Below the pieces are notes generated by a model. The model was not told the DNA's origin. It saw nothing but the letters and a program-made list of their open reading frames with translations, and did no database searches. From Acinetobacter sp. CS-2 (lineage in GTDB: Bacteria; Pseudomonadota; Gammaproteobacteria; Pseudomonadales; Moraxellaceae): DNA of 64,000 bases. How positions within the stretch are numbered: the first letter of the stretch is position 1; every line of letters starts with the position of its first letter. Positions 1 through 8,698 of the stretch are shown in pieces. The stretch spans positions 868,001 to 932,000 of the forward strand of contig NZ_CP067019.1 in assembly GCF_016599715.1 (NCBI RefSeq), given 5' to 3'. Made by a program: the position numbers and the translations under genes.

Positions 1-758
1 TCAGATAAAGTTGATCTAGAAAGTTCGATTCCCGCCCGCTGATAGATCAGACGTTGACGGTACAGCGGCAAATGATCGGCATATTTCGATACCAAAACAT
101 GGCTGAGCAGTTCAGGTGAAGCAATACCTTTATCAATCACATAGGCGGGCATCGCTTGCTGAGTCAGAGTGTCACACTGATCACAGACCCATTTACCACG
201 CACATGCTGTTCCTTATAGAACTGTGCCGGTCTGAAATGCAGTTTTTCACTGACATCTTCGCCGATACGACGGAGTTGGCAGCCACAAGCACATTGGGTT
301 GATGCAGGTTCATGCTCAATACGGATGGTGTGTAGATGATCTGGCAGTGGTCGACGTTTAGGTTTATTGGTTTTGGCTTTCTGTGTCGCTGCATTGGTTT
401 TATCTGCATTTAGCCGTTCCAGTTCTAGATCAACCGCAGCAATATCTTCTTCAACCGCTTCATCCCACAGGTGGATTTGTTTTGCAGTGAGATGTTCGTT
501 TTTACTGCCGAATTTGTGCTGTTTAAATAGTGCGAGTTCATGCTCGTATTTTTGATTGAGAATAGAAAGATGTTGAACTTTAGAATCTAATTGCTGATTG
601 GTGACTTCAAGATGTTGAACTTTGGCATCCAATTGCTGGTTTGATTTTTCTAATTCTTGATTTGATTGTGCTAGAGACTGATGCTGCATCGCCAACTGCC
701 GGATAAATTCCAGCAGTTGTTCATGGGTCAGTTGGCTTAAGTCAGGCAGCGTATTCAT
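1..758 (-). CDS. tnpC: IS66 family transposase TnpC (N-terminal part, runs off window)
   Basis: This is the DDE transposase of the IS66 element. The frame is open from the ATG at 758 to base 1, giving 252 codons of a protein usually about 500 residues long. The N-terminus starts MNTLPDLSQLTHEQLLEF, followed by a coiled-coil region with repeated Q-L-x-x-K-V-Q-H-L units at about residues 34-62. Next come a segment typical of the family (FKQHKFGSKNEHL) and a zinc-binding region with paired cysteines (CACGC and CDQC). The catalytic DDE domain would lie beyond the left edge. The start codon is separated from tnpB by about 75 bp. Confidence 0.9.
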   Translation of the reverse strand, partial: MNTLPDLSQLTHEQLLEFIRQLAMQHQSLAQSNQELEKSNQQLDAKVQHLEVTNQQLDSKVQHLSILNQKYEHELALFKQHKFGSKNEHLTAKQIHLWDEAVEEDIAAVDLELERLNADKTNAATQKAKTNKPKRRPLPDHLHTIRIEHEPASTQCACGCQLRRIGEDVSEKLHFRPAQFYKEQHVRGKWVCDQCDTLTQQAMPAYVIDKGIASPELLSHVLVSKYADHLPLYRQRLIYQRAGIELSRSTLS

Positions 759-832
759 GACCGCAGTATGCCTGAGGTCATGAGAAGAATGAAATAGAAC
801 GTTTGGAGAATAGCAGAATGGAACAGCCTGGT

Positions 833-1168
833 TTAAAGCATCGTCACCACCTGCTGTCGTCCAATGCGCTGCCAGGGCAAACCTTGGATCAGTGCCTGTA
901 ACTGTTCCGGGCTGAGGGCCACGGTTTCACCTTGGTGAACTTGAGCCCAGTGAAATTTGCCCTGTTCCAGCCGCCGGGCACACAGCCAGATGCCCAGTCC
1001 ATCATGTACCAGTACTTTCATGCGATGGCCACGTTTATTACAGAACAGGTAAGCACAATGCGGTTTGATGTAGCCAAAGGCTCTCACCACCTGAGCCATG
1101 GTCGTATCCATACCTGCACGCATGTCCATGGGCTGAGTAGACAACCAGATTTCATCAATGCGGATCAT
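833..1168 (-). CDS. tnpB: IS66 family accessory protein TnpB
   Basis: This is a 111-residue protein of the IS66 Orf2 (TnpB) family, required for transposition of these elements although its exact role is unclear. Family-like segments include the N-terminal MIRIDEIWLSTQPMDMRAG and the central LVHDGLGIWLCARRLEQGKF. I chose the ATG at 1168 because it overlaps the tnpA stop as ATGA (1165-1168), the usual translational coupling in IS66. A longer in-frame start at 1222 would lie inside tnpA and is unlikely. Confidence 0.9.
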   Translation of the reverse strand: MIRIDEIWLSTQPMDMRAGMDTTMAQVVRAFGYIKPHCAYLFCNKRGHRMKVLVHDGLGIWLCARRLEQGKFHWAQVHQGETVALSPEQLQALIQGLPWQRIGRQQVVTML

Positions 1169-1548
1169 GTTGCAAGTGCCTTGAGTAATTCTGCCAAGGC
1201 AGGTATTTCTGATGTCTGCCATTTTAGCTGAATATCATTATTCGTATGAGGCACGGTGATACACAACGTGATCCTCTCATCCATAGGTTGGCTGATTGCA
1301 GCAGTGTAAGGCAAAGCAATAAATGCTGGATTCACATGAGTAGGATCCTGCACGGCACCCTCATGATGGCTGAAGATCCTGATCCAACGACTGACAAGGT
1401 TGGCATTAATACTATGTTGCAGTGCGACCGAAGCGATCGAGGTATTAGGATTTTTACAGGCATTGACAATACTGAGTTTGAATTCTTTGCTGTATGTTCT
1501 GCGTTTTTTAGCAACAGGAGGTGTTGCTGAATATATATCCATGTTCAT
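1165..1548 (-). CDS. tnpA: IS66 family accessory protein TnpA
   Basis: This is a 127-residue IS66 Orf1 protein. Residues from about 18 to 60 form a helix-turn-helix resembling transposase Orf1 (YSKEFKLSIVNACKNP, then NANLVSRWIR), so it probably binds DNA. An alternative start is Met3. The stop overlaps the tnpB start by four bases. The promoter and terminal inverted repeat must lie in the 86 bp upstream (1549-1634). Confidence 0.88.
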   Translation of the reverse strand: MNMDIYSATPPVAKKRRTYSKEFKLSIVNACKNPNTSIASVALQHSINANLVSRWIRIFSHHEGAVQDPTHVNPAFIALPYTAAISQPMDERITLCITVPHTNNDIQLKWQTSEIPALAELLKALAT

Positions 1549-1610
1549 GGATTAAGTCCCCACTTGTTTTTAGGTGGGAACTAAATTAAGGCTTATAGGA
1601 TCGCTTGGTA

Positions 1611-1634
1611 AGGCTGTGTTAGCCGGATGCTTAC
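1611..1634 (-). repeat. terminal inverted repeat of the IS66 element (tnpA side)
   Basis: On the minus strand the end reads GTAAGCATCCGGCTAACACA. The GTAA terminus is typical of IS66. Its partner is outside the window, so pairing was not verified. Confidence 0.6.
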
Positions 1635-2629
1635 GCTAGATCTAAAGTTGAACAATCTTCAAGTTGGGAGCTTGAGAGCAGTTCCTTAGTTTCTAGTTTT
1701 TTATTAGCAATCCCAAAAGGAATGTGAACAGAAGCAATACTTTCAGCAGTTCTTTCAAGATGAGTTACTTGATCATCAAAGAAAATATGAGGTTGTAGAA
1801 TTTCTAAAACTTTAAGCTTTTCAATTCCACCTAAGAAAAAAGCTTCGTTTACGGTTTCAATTCCCCATGAACGTAAAGAGTTAATTACTCGTTTATGTGC
1901 AGGTGCATTACGTGCAGTAACGATAGAGATCCTTAATCGACTTTCATAATCAGAATGTTGCGCTTGATATTTAAGTTCTTCTTTTTGCAAAGTAGATAAT
2001 TCTTTCAAAAGTTTGTGGAGTGGGCCCTCATTAGCAGGTTTATCTGCAAGATTTTTCTCATTTTCAATAAATGCACCCAAACCACTTTCTTTATAGACTT
2101 GTTCAGAGGAATCGTCGGCTATAACACCGTCAAAGTCAAAAGCAATACGTAGTTCTTTATCGTGTTCTACATCAAATATTTGACCTTTTAATATTAGTCC
2201 TGCTGGATATCCAGCATTAATTGCTTGATTTACATCAGTTTCATTTGCCGAAAGAAATAGACTGATATTTAGAGCATTAATATATTTATGCGGTGTACGA
2301 CCTTGTAAAAAAATAGCTCTTTTAATACCTAAACCATAATGTTCTATTGAGTTCATTACACGTAAGCCAGTGTTAGGATCATTACGAGAAAGGAGTATCA
2401 CTTCAACGAATGGCTTATCTTTAGGAAAAATACTATTCAAACTAAGTAGACGTTGTATGAATGGAAAAGCGACTCCTTGATCTAAAAGGGTATTTTCGTG
2501 TTCACGCTGGTATTCACGATAAGCTAGTTCTCCTTGTGTTCTAAACACTTCATCTGATTCTTCAAGATTGAATAAAGCACTTGAAGCTAAACCAATAACA
2601 AGCTTTTGTTCTAAATCATAACCACTCAT
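1631..2629 (-). CDS. 5'-nucleotidase (PF06189-like), 3' end set by IS66
   Basis: The likely function is dephosphorylation of nucleoside 5'-monophosphates in the cytoplasm. The protein resembles the cytosolic 5'-nucleotidase family. A HAD-like core is visible: RIAFDFDGVIADDSSE (DxDxV/I nucleophile motif), SIVTARNAPAH, and FFDDQVTHLE near the C-terminus. The N-terminal third carries family-like segments such as KLVIGLASSALFNLEES. I chose the ATG at 2629 (332 residues), which has an AGAGA element at good spacing; starts at 2635 and 2659 are also in frame. The TAA stop at 1631-1633 is made from the GTAA end of the IS66 element, so the last residues may differ from the native tail. It lies 53 bp downstream of the RipA-like gene and probably shares its transcript. 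Confidence 0.75.
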   Translation of the reverse strand: MSGYDLEQKLVIGLASSALFNLEESDEVFRTQGELAYREYQREHENTLLDQGVAFPFIQRLLSLNSIFPKDKPFVEVILLSRNDPNTGLRVMNSIEHYGLGIKRAIFLQGRTPHKYINALNISLFLSANETDVNQAINAGYPAGLILKGQIFDVEHDKELRIAFDFDGVIADDSSEQVYKESGLGAFIENEKNLADKPANEGPLHKLLKELSTLQKEELKYQAQHSDYESRLRISIVTARNAPAHKRVINSLRSWGIETVNEAFFLGGIEKLKVLEILQPHIFFDDQVTHLERTAESIASVHIPFGIANKKLETKELLSSSQLEDCSTLDLA

Positions 2630-2682
2630 ATTCATTTCTCTTTGTTTTCTTTGCACCATTTAAAGATGCAATATGCTGAATC

Positions 2683-3516
2683 TTATTTTTTATATCTATT
2701 ATCATCGTAACCATCATCTCGATTAGGAATAATTTGATTACGAATATCTATGCTAGCTACTGACTTACCAGGGAATCCCGTAAAAATACGATGCGATAGA
2801 GTATTGTTGTAAATATAATCACCTATAAATGTTGATGATATGAATAGGAAAATCCAAGTTATTAAAAGTAATCTTGCTGTTTTGATAGGAATTTTACTGA
2901 CTGATGGTTTGGTAAGAATTCGATTATTTATATTTGAAAAAGGATTATAAGTCGTTAAGGTACTACGAGATAGAAAATGCTCAGTATCGTATTTTTCTTT
3001 TATAAAAAGACGTGTATTCAATCTCTTAAAATATTTGGAATAAAGAGTATGTTGAATATCTACAGTATCTTTATTAAATAATTGATGAAAAGAAGTCTTT
3101 TTTACGTTTTCATAGAAATTTTTAAGATTTTTTTCACATATGTCTACTTCTGATTCCCAATAATCTTGCCAAAACTTAGCTCCAGCAGCAATCTGCATTT
3201 GAAAAAATGAGATAAAAACACCTACAAAGCAAACGGCTGTATGTATAAAGGGGACTGTATTATTTGAATAAATGATACAAGCAATTAGAACACCCTGAAA
3301 AATCATAAAAAAGTTATTTCTCTGAACTAATTGGGTAATCTCAAAGTTACGGGTTTTGACGGCTATGTAATATAATTTCTTTAAACGTTCTTCTTGCTCT
3401 TTTTGTTTTTCTTCTTCTTGGTTTTCGTCGTTTGATTGAGTTTGGATAGTAAGTAAAGTTTTTCCTTTGCTGAGAAAAGTAGAACTAAACTTAGATACGA
3501 CATCAAATTTTTTCAT
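2683..3516 (-). CDS. RipA-like (8xMP) membrane protein
   Basis: This is a 277-residue protein with a charged, probably coiled N-terminus (about 30-50, E/K/Q rich). Two close hydrophobic segments follow at about 69-87 and 91-112, and a third at about 213-235. The pattern YIAVKTRNFEI ... QRNNFF ... GAKFWQDYWES matches what I remember of the RipA family of octameric membrane proteins, for which Francisella RipA is the namesake. That assignment is by eye. The gene is AT-rich even for this genome and has no housekeeping neighbours in its operon other than the downstream nucleotidase. A role in membrane-associated stress or phage response is possible, but nothing here proves it. Confidence 0.6.
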   Translation of the reverse strand: MKKFDVVSKFSSTFLSKGKTLLTIQTQSNDENQEEEKQKEQEERLKKLYYIAVKTRNFEITQLVQRNNFFMIFQGVLIACIIYSNNTVPFIHTAVCFVGVFISFFQMQIAAGAKFWQDYWESEVDICEKNLKNFYENVKKTSFHQLFNKDTVDIQHTLYSKYFKRLNTRLFIKEKYDTEHFLSRSTLTTYNPFSNINNRILTKPSVSKIPIKTARLLLITWIFLFISSTFIGDYIYNNTLSHRIFTGFPGKSVASIDIRNQIIPNRDDGYDDNRYKK

Positions 3517-3524
3517 TTAAATAA

Positions 3525-3550
3525 TAAAGGGCTGAATAATCAGCCCTTTA
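3525..3550 (-). terminator. intrinsic terminator of valS
   Basis: AAAGGGCTGA (3526-3535) pairs perfectly with TCAGCCCTTT (3540-3549) around a 4-nt loop. It lies just after the valS stop on the minus strand. The T-rich tail is interrupted. Confidence 0.75.
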
Positions 3551-3579
3551 TACACAAATTAGATCAAACTAACAACACA

Positions 3580-6474
3580 TTAAAGCGCCGCAATTTGCTC
3601 CATATTCGCTTTAATTTTCGCTAACTGATCAGCAAACTCAGCAAGTTTTACTTTCTCGCCTTCAACCACAGCAGCCGGTGCTTTCGCTACGAAACCTTCA
3701 TTCGAAAGTTTGTTAGCAATCTGGTCATGCTGTTTTTGAACCTTGTCTAAGTCTTTTTGTAGACGACCCAATTCCGCTTTAGGGTCAATTAAGCCCTTCA
3801 TTGGAACGAATACAGATACGTGACCAACGACAGATGAAGAAGACAATGGTGGTTGTTCGCCATCAGCCAAGAAGGTAATGCTTTCAACTTTCGCCAATGC
3901 TTTAAATAATGCTTCAATACGAGTGATCTGTGCTTTTTCAGCTTCAGTGGTGTTTTGCAGAAGAACAGGCAACAAACGTGCATTACCTAGACCCATCTCA
4001 CCACGGATGTTACGTACTGCACCAATCAAACCTTGCAGCCATTGCATATCTGCTTCAGCCTGGTCATTCATCAACGACTCGTCCGCAGTTGGGTACTGCG
4101 CAAGCATAATGGTTTCGCCTGAAATACCAAGTTTAGGCGCAAGCGTTTGCCAAATTTCTTCAGTCAGGTAAGGCATTAACGGATGTGCAAGACGTAAAGA
4201 TGCTTCCATTACTGCAAGCAACACACGACGAACTTCAGCTTTACGCTCTTCAGATACGTTTTCATCGTTTAATACAGGCTTGGTCAGTTCTACATACCAG
4301 TCACAGTATTCATTCCAGATGAACTCGTAAATCGCTTGTGCAGCCAGGTCTAAACGATAAGTTGCAAATGCAGTTTGTACCGCAGCAGTCGCTTTTTGCA
4401 GACGGCTGACAATCCACTGTTCAGGCAATTCCCAAAGATCAGGACGTGCAGTTTGACCAACCGTTTGACTTTCCACGTTCATCATCACGAAACGTGTACC
4501 GTTCCAGATTTTGTTGGCAAAGTTACGGTAACCTTCAACACGTTTCATGTCGAATTTGATGTCACGACCGGTGTTGGCTAGTGCGCAGAATGTGAAACGA
4601 ACCGCGTCCGTACCATATGCCTGAATACCTTCAGGGAATTCTTTACGCGTTGATTTTTCAATCTTCGAAGCCTGTTTCGGGTTCATCAAACCAGTGGTAC
4701 GTTTTTGTACTAGAGTTTCTAGATCAACACCATCAATCAAATCTAATGGGTCAAGCACGTTGCCCTTAGATTTAGACATCTTCTGACCTTCGCCATCACG
4801 AACAAGACCGTGTACATACACAGTTTTGAACGGCACTTGCGGTGTACCATCTTCATTCTTCATGAAGTGCATGGTCATCATGATCATGCGGGCAACCCAG
4901 AAGAAGATGATGTCAAAACCTGTCACCAATACATCAGTCGGGTGGAATGTATTGAGGAAGTAGTTTTCCGCATCTTTCTTGGCATCACCAGTCCAACCTA
5001 AAGTTGAGAATGTCCAAAGACCTGAAGAGAACCAGGTATCGAGTACATCTTCGTCTTGGTTTAATTGAATATCTGCAGGGATGTTGTTTTTCGCACGAAC
5101 TTCAGCTTCATCACGACCAACGAATACGTTACCTTCAGCATCGTACCAAGCTGGGATGCGGTGACCCCACCACAATTGACGCGAGATACACCAGTCTTGG
5201 ATGTTGTTCATCCACGCCATGTACATGTTGCTGTACTGCTCAGGCACGAACTTGATACGACCGTCTTGAACTGCTTCAATCGCAGGTTTCGCAAGTGGTG
5301 CAATTTTCACATACCATTGGTCTGTGAGTAGAGGCTCAACGATTACGCCTGAACGGTCACCACGAGGTGGTTTAAGCGTATATGGTTGAATCTGGTCTAA
5401 CCAGCCTTCCGCTTCAGCTTGCTCAACCAGTTTTTTACGTGCTTCAAAACGCTCTAAACCAACGTACTCTGCAGGGGCAGGAATGGTTTTAGAGATTTGC
5501 TCGCCGGCTTTCGCAATGTATTCAAACTCAGCCAATACTTCAGCATTTTTGTTGAAGATGTTAATGATTGGCAATTCGCAGCGTTTACCCACTTCATAGT
5601 CATTGAAGTCATGCGCAGGGGTGATTTTTACACAGCCGGTTCCGAATTCTTTGTCGACATATTCATCTTTAACAATAGGAACCGCACGACCGGTAATTGG
5701 CAGGATGATGTTTTTACCCACTAGGTCTGCATAGCGTTCATCATCCAGCGCAACTGCAACTGCTGTATCACCCAGCAAGGTTTCAGGACGCGTTGTTGCT
5801 ACTACGATGTAATCTTTACCATCATGCGTGCGCAGTGATTTGTCTTCAAAGAAATATTTGAAGTGCCACAGTGAACCTGCTTCTTCTTTATCTGATTCTA
5901 CTTCCAGATCAGACAGTGCAGTTTGTAATTTTGGATCCCAGTTTACCAAACGTTTGCCGCGGTAGATCAAACCTTCTTCATGCAGTTTTACAAACACTTC
6001 TTTCACCGCATTGGATAAACCTTCATCCATGGTGAAGCGTTCACGAGACCAGTCTACAGAAGAGCCCAGGCGACGGATTTGACGGGTAATGTTACCGCCA
6101 GACTGTTCTTTCCATTCCCAGACTTTTTCGATGAACTTTTCACGGCCCAGGTCATGACGGCTAATACCTTCTGCACCCAACTGACGCTCTACCACCATTT
6201 GCGTTGCAATACCGGCGTGGTCCGTACCCGGTTGCCATAAGGTATTTTTGCCTGACATACGGTTAAAACGGGTCAGTGCATCCATGATGGCATTGTTAAA
6301 ACCATGACCCATGTGCAAGCTACCGGTGACGTTTGGTGGCGGAATCATGATACAGAATGATTCGCCTTTTTCAGACGGCTTGAAGTAACCGCGCTCTTCC
6401 CAAGTTTGGTACCATTTTTTCTCGATCTCGGTAGGATCGTATGTCGTAGCAATATTTTGCGCAGAATCAGTCAT
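3580..6474 (-). CDS. valS: valine--tRNA ligase
   Basis: This class I aminoacyl-tRNA synthetase charges tRNA-Val and edits mischarged Thr. It has 964 residues, the normal bacterial length. The HIGH-type signature [13 protein letters not shown] lies at about residues 45-57, with the KMSKS loop ([12 protein letters not shown]) at about 564. The editing domain lies between them ([18 protein letters not shown]). The C-terminal anticodon-binding domain is followed by a coiled-coil arm ([17 protein letters not shown]). The gene stands alone, divergent from the gene at 6659, and has its own terminator at 3525-3550. Confidence 0.98.
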   Translation of the reverse strand: MTDSAQNIATTYDPTEIEKKWYQTWEERGYFKPSEKGESFCIMIPPPNVTGSLHMGHGFNNAIMDALTRFNRMSGKNTLWQPGTDHAGIATQMVVERQLGAEGISRHDLGREKFIEKVWEWKEQSGGNITRQIRRLGSSVDWSRERFTMDEGLSNAVKEVFVKLHEEGLIYRGKRLVNWDPKLQTALSDLEVESDKEEAGSLWHFKYFFEDKSLRTHDGKDYIVVATTRPETLLGDTAVAVALDDERYADLVGKNIILPITGRAVPIVKDEYVDKEFGTGCVKITPAHDFNDYEVGKRCELPIINIFNKNAEVLAEFEYIAKAGEQISKTIPAPAEYVGLERFEARKKLVEQAEAEGWLDQIQPYTLKPPRGDRSGVIVEPLLTDQWYVKIAPLAKPAIEAVQDGRIKFVPEQYSNMYMAWMNNIQDWCISRQLWWGHRIPAWYDAEGNVFVGRDEAEVRAKNNIPADIQLNQDEDVLDTWFSSGLWTFSTLGWTGDAKKDAENYFLNTFHPTDVLVTGFDIIFFWVARMIMMTMHFMKNEDGTPQVPFKTVYVHGLVRDGEGQKMSKSKGNVLDPLDLIDGVDLETLVQKRTTGLMNPKQASKIEKSTRKEFPEGIQAYGTDAVRFTFCALANTGRDIKFDMKRVEGYRNFANKIWNGTRFVMMNVESQTVGQTARPDLWELPEQWIVSRLQKATAAVQTAFATYRLDLAAQAIYEFIWNEYCDWYVELTKPVLNDENVSEERKAEVRRVLLAVMEASLRLAHPLMPYLTEEIWQTLAPKLGISGETIMLAQYPTADESLMNDQAEADMQWLQGLIGAVRNIRGEMGLGNARLLPVLLQNTTEAEKAQITRIEALFKALAKVESITFLADGEQPPLSSSSVVGHVSVFVPMKGLIDPKAELGRLQKDLDKVQKQHDQIANKLSNEGFVAKAPAAVVEGEKVKLAEFADQLAKIKANMEQIAAL

Positions 6475-6568
6475 AGTGAAAACAGATCAAAAGTGAATAA
6501 AAAATTGCAGTTATTGTAGCAAAAAAAATGACAGATGAGACAGCTAAAGAAAATGCAAAAATAAGCGA

Positions 6569-6597
6569 TTGGCACATACACAATTCGGTTCTATGAT
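6569..6597 (+). promoter_or_regulatory. sigma-70 promoter for the 6659 gene
   Basis: TTGGCA (6569-6574) and TATGAT (6592-6597) are separated by 17 bp, close to the sigma-70 consensus. They lie about 60 bp upstream of the ATG at 6659. Confidence 0.6.
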
Positions 6598-6658
6598 GAG
6601 AGTATTATAAAAACAGCGCAGATGATCGCAGAACAATACTAAAAAGGAGATGATCACC

Positions 6659-7345
6659 ATGAATTATATGATTTCTTTAAAATTAAAATCAGAAACACAT
6701 CAACGGTTCCAGCAGATTCACCAGCAACTCAATCAGGGCAAAAGCGAAAGTCTGGCGAAACCGCTGGGTGAAGTCCTGGCGGATATCTCTTGTGAAATTG
6801 TTGATCAGGTGTTTGGTGAAATTGCCCGTTTATCTACCTCCAGTGACCGGGAATCTGAAAAAGTGGTGCAACAGATTTTAGATACGGTACGTAAATATAT
6901 GCCGTGGTCGGTGTCATTTTTTGGTAATGACCGCCTCACTCCAATGGTTAATTATTTGATTGAAATGGCACATGAAAAAAATGACCAATACTATATTTCC
7001 TATCAGGTTGATCATGTGCTGGTGGTGGAACTGTTAGGTTGTGTGGAACAAGTCAAGAGTGGAAATAGCCAATATGTTTCGCCTGCCTTGAAAGCTTTTA
7101 CCGAAATGGTCGATCAAGGCGTGACCTATTTGCTACGTGAGCCTAAAAAAATGTTGAAATTCAATTTGGTGGTTGATAAAACCCTGAATGGGGTGATTCA
7201 TTTGACCACGCAAATGGGCTATAAACGTTTGGAAAAAATTGGAACTTATTATGATGCTCAAGATACTCATCGTTATCTTGATCATTTTCTGATGTTTTTG
7301 AACCCAGAGCCCAAAAATGATAGATCAAACCATTCTGAAATGTAA
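6659..7345 (+). CDS. conserved hypothetical protein
   Basis: This 228-residue soluble protein has no signal peptide or membrane segment, and I do not recognise a named family. It is predicted largely helical, with a central hydrophobic stretch (DHVLVVELLGCVEQV). I chose the second ATG (6659) because the strong AAAGGAG lies 9 bases before it, while the first ATG at 6650 directly abuts that site. It is followed 20 bp later by the SDR gene and is probably cotranscribed with it from the promoter at 6569-6597. Confidence 0.75.
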   Translation: MNYMISLKLKSETHQRFQQIHQQLNQGKSESLAKPLGEVLADISCEIVDQVFGEIARLSTSSDRESEKVVQQILDTVRKYMPWSVSFFGNDRLTPMVNYLIEMAHEKNDQYYISYQVDHVLVVELLGCVEQVKSGNSQYVSPALKAFTEMVDQGVTYLLREPKKMLKFNLVVDKTLNGVIHLTTQMGYKRLEKIGTYYDAQDTHRYLDHFLMFLNPEPKNDRSNHSEM

Positions 7346-7365
7346 TTTAAAACAGGAAGCATAAC

Positions 7366-8172
7366 ATGGCGCAGCAGGACAGTTTAAACAACAAAGTGGT
7401 ATGGATTACCGGTGCATCTTCAGGTTTAGGCAAGGCTCTTGCTCAGGAGTGTGCTTTGCAGGGTGCACAGGTGGTACTGACTGCACGCCGTATCGATGAA
7501 CTGGAAAACGTCCGTTTAAGCTTACCTCATCCTGATCAGCATATTTGTGTCGCTGCCGATATTACTGATGAAAATCAGGTTCGTCATGCTTATGAGCAAG
7601 TGCTAAGTCAGAAAGGGCGTATCGACTGGTTAATCAATAATGCCGGTTTAAGCCAGCGTGCCCTGATTGCCGACACCACCATGCAAACTGAACGTGCCAT
7701 TATGGAAGTGGATTATTTCTCACAAGTATTTCTGACCAAAACGGTTTTACCGACTTTCCTGCAACAAAAGTCGGGCCGGATTATCTTCGTTTCTAGCGTG
7801 GCAGGTTTATTGGGGACTCAGTACCGTGCCAGCTATTCGGCGGCAAAAGCGGCGATTCACATGTGGGCGAATAGCTTGCGTGCTGAGGTGGCACAAGAGG
7901 GTGTTCATGTCAGTGTGGTGTTCCCGGGTTTTGTCAAAACCAATGTGTCTTTCAACGCCTTAAATGGAGAAGGCAAACCGCAGGGGCATCAGGATGAAGC
8001 GATTGAAAATGGTCTGGAGCCAGAAGCGTTTGCCAAAACCGTGCTGAGTGCTTTGCTGAACGGTGAAGAATACATTGTAGTGGGTGGGACTAAAGAAAAA
8101 CTGGGGGTATGGATGTCACGCTTATCGCCAAGCACACTGTATAAAATGATCCGTAAGGCTAAGGTGAAATAA
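7366..8172 (+). CDS. SDR family oxidoreductase
   Basis: This is a 268-residue NAD(P)-dependent short-chain dehydrogenase. The Rossmann signature TGASSGLG lies at residues 15-22 and NNAG at 91-94. The catalytic Ser is in FVSSVAG (143-144), with Tyr157 and Lys161 in YSAAK. The C-terminal region (LSPSTLYKMIRKAKVK) is basic. The arrangement resembles DHRS7-like SDRs, but the substrate cannot be told from sequence. The gene is probably cotranscribed with the preceding hypothetical gene and ends before two hairpins. Confidence 0.9.
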   Translation: MAQQDSLNNKVVWITGASSGLGKALAQECALQGAQVVLTARRIDELENVRLSLPHPDQHICVAADITDENQVRHAYEQVLSQKGRIDWLINNAGLSQRALIADTTMQTERAIMEVDYFSQVFLTKTVLPTFLQQKSGRIIFVSSVAGLLGTQYRASYSAAKAAIHMWANSLRAEVAQEGVHVSVVFPGFVKTNVSFNALNGEGKPQGHQDEAIENGLEPEAFAKTVLSALLNGEEYIVVGGTKEKLGVWMSRLSPSTLYKMIRKAKVK

Positions 8173-8174
8173 TT

Positions 8175-8204
8175 AAAGCTCCCTCGTTTTTAAAAGGAAG
8201 CTTT
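8175..8204 (+). terminator. hairpin downstream of the SDR gene
   Basis: AAAGCT (8175-8180) pairs with AGCTTT (8199-8204), with partial pairing and T/A-rich sequence inside. It is an imperfect candidate terminator three bases after the SDR stop. Confidence 0.45.
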
Positions 8205-8208
8205 AAAG

Positions 8209-8240
8209 TCCCCCTTTGCAAAAGGGGGATTTAGGGGGAT
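8209..8240. repeat. C5T3/A3G5 hairpin, dispersed-repeat type
   Basis: TCCCCCTTT (8209-8217) pairs with AAAGGGGGA (8221-8229) around a 3-nt loop, followed by TTTAGGGGGAT. I recall similar C/G-run hairpins as dispersed intergenic repeats in Acinetobacter genomes. It may also help terminate the two convergent transcripts. Confidence 0.55.
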
Positions 8241-8260
8241 TCAAACTTTATTTAATTTAC

Positions 8261-8695
8261 TTAACCCCGAATCGCCGTCCCATAAGCAAACACTTCTACC
8301 ATCCCGCCTTGCATGCCCATCTCTGTGGTACTGAGGCGTAAGCCCATAATCTGGGTTGCACCGATTTTCTCGGCTTCCAGTTTCAAGCGGACAATCGCTT
8401 CACGTCGGGCACGTTCCACCACACTTTCATAACTGGTCAGACGACCACCGAAAAAGTTCTGGATATTGGCAATCACATATTTAAAGTAATCATGCGAAAT
8501 TACTACATTGCTGCTCACCAGTTGCCCCGGATATGAAGATATTTTAAAACGGCTATTATCCAGGGTGATATAAGCCAAACGCTGTTCATTTTCCGCCAGT
8601 GAATCCAGGTGCTTGCGTTCATTGTATCTGCCGAAACCAAAACCGAGTGCAAATAAAATGGCAAAAACAACTATCTGGAGAATTAACCCATCCAT
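8261..8695 (-). CDS. YbjQ-like protein with N-terminal membrane anchor
   Basis: This 144-residue protein has one N-terminal transmembrane helix (about 5-22, LILQIVVFAILFALGFGFG). The remainder belongs to the YbjQ / DUF74 putative heavy-metal-binding family (FFGGRLTSYESVVERARREA, then AEKIGATQIMGLRLSTT). Members probably form homopentamers, and metal binding has not been generally proven. I chose the ATG at 8695; an in-frame GTG sits just before it. The gene starts immediately after the stop of its upstream paralogue (TAAGTGATG), so the pair is translationally coupled. Confidence 0.85.
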   Translation of the reverse strand: MDGLILQIVVFAILFALGFGFGRYNERKHLDSLAENEQRLAYITLDNSRFKISSYPGQLVSSNVVISHDYFKYVIANIQNFFGGRLTSYESVVERARREAIVRLKLEAEKIGATQIMGLRLSTTEMGMQGGMVEVFAYGTAIRG

Positions 8696-8698
8696 CAC

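Larger units (their letters stand above)
1..1634 (-). mobile_element. IS66-family insertion sequence, truncated by window edge
   Basis: Three genes in the order tnpA-tnpB-tnpC on the minus strand are the standard IS66 arrangement. The tnpA-side end lies at about 1634, where the minus strand begins GTAAGCATCCGGC; IS66 ends typically begin with GTAA. The other end is left of base 1, so neither the element's length nor its 8-bp target duplication can be checked here. It abuts the 3' end of a 5'-nucleotidase gene. Confidence 0.9.

Noticed and set aside
164..409. 81-codon minus-strand frame inside the IS66 tnpC
   Set aside because: It is out of frame with the clear TnpC protein, which is open across the whole segment to the window edge.
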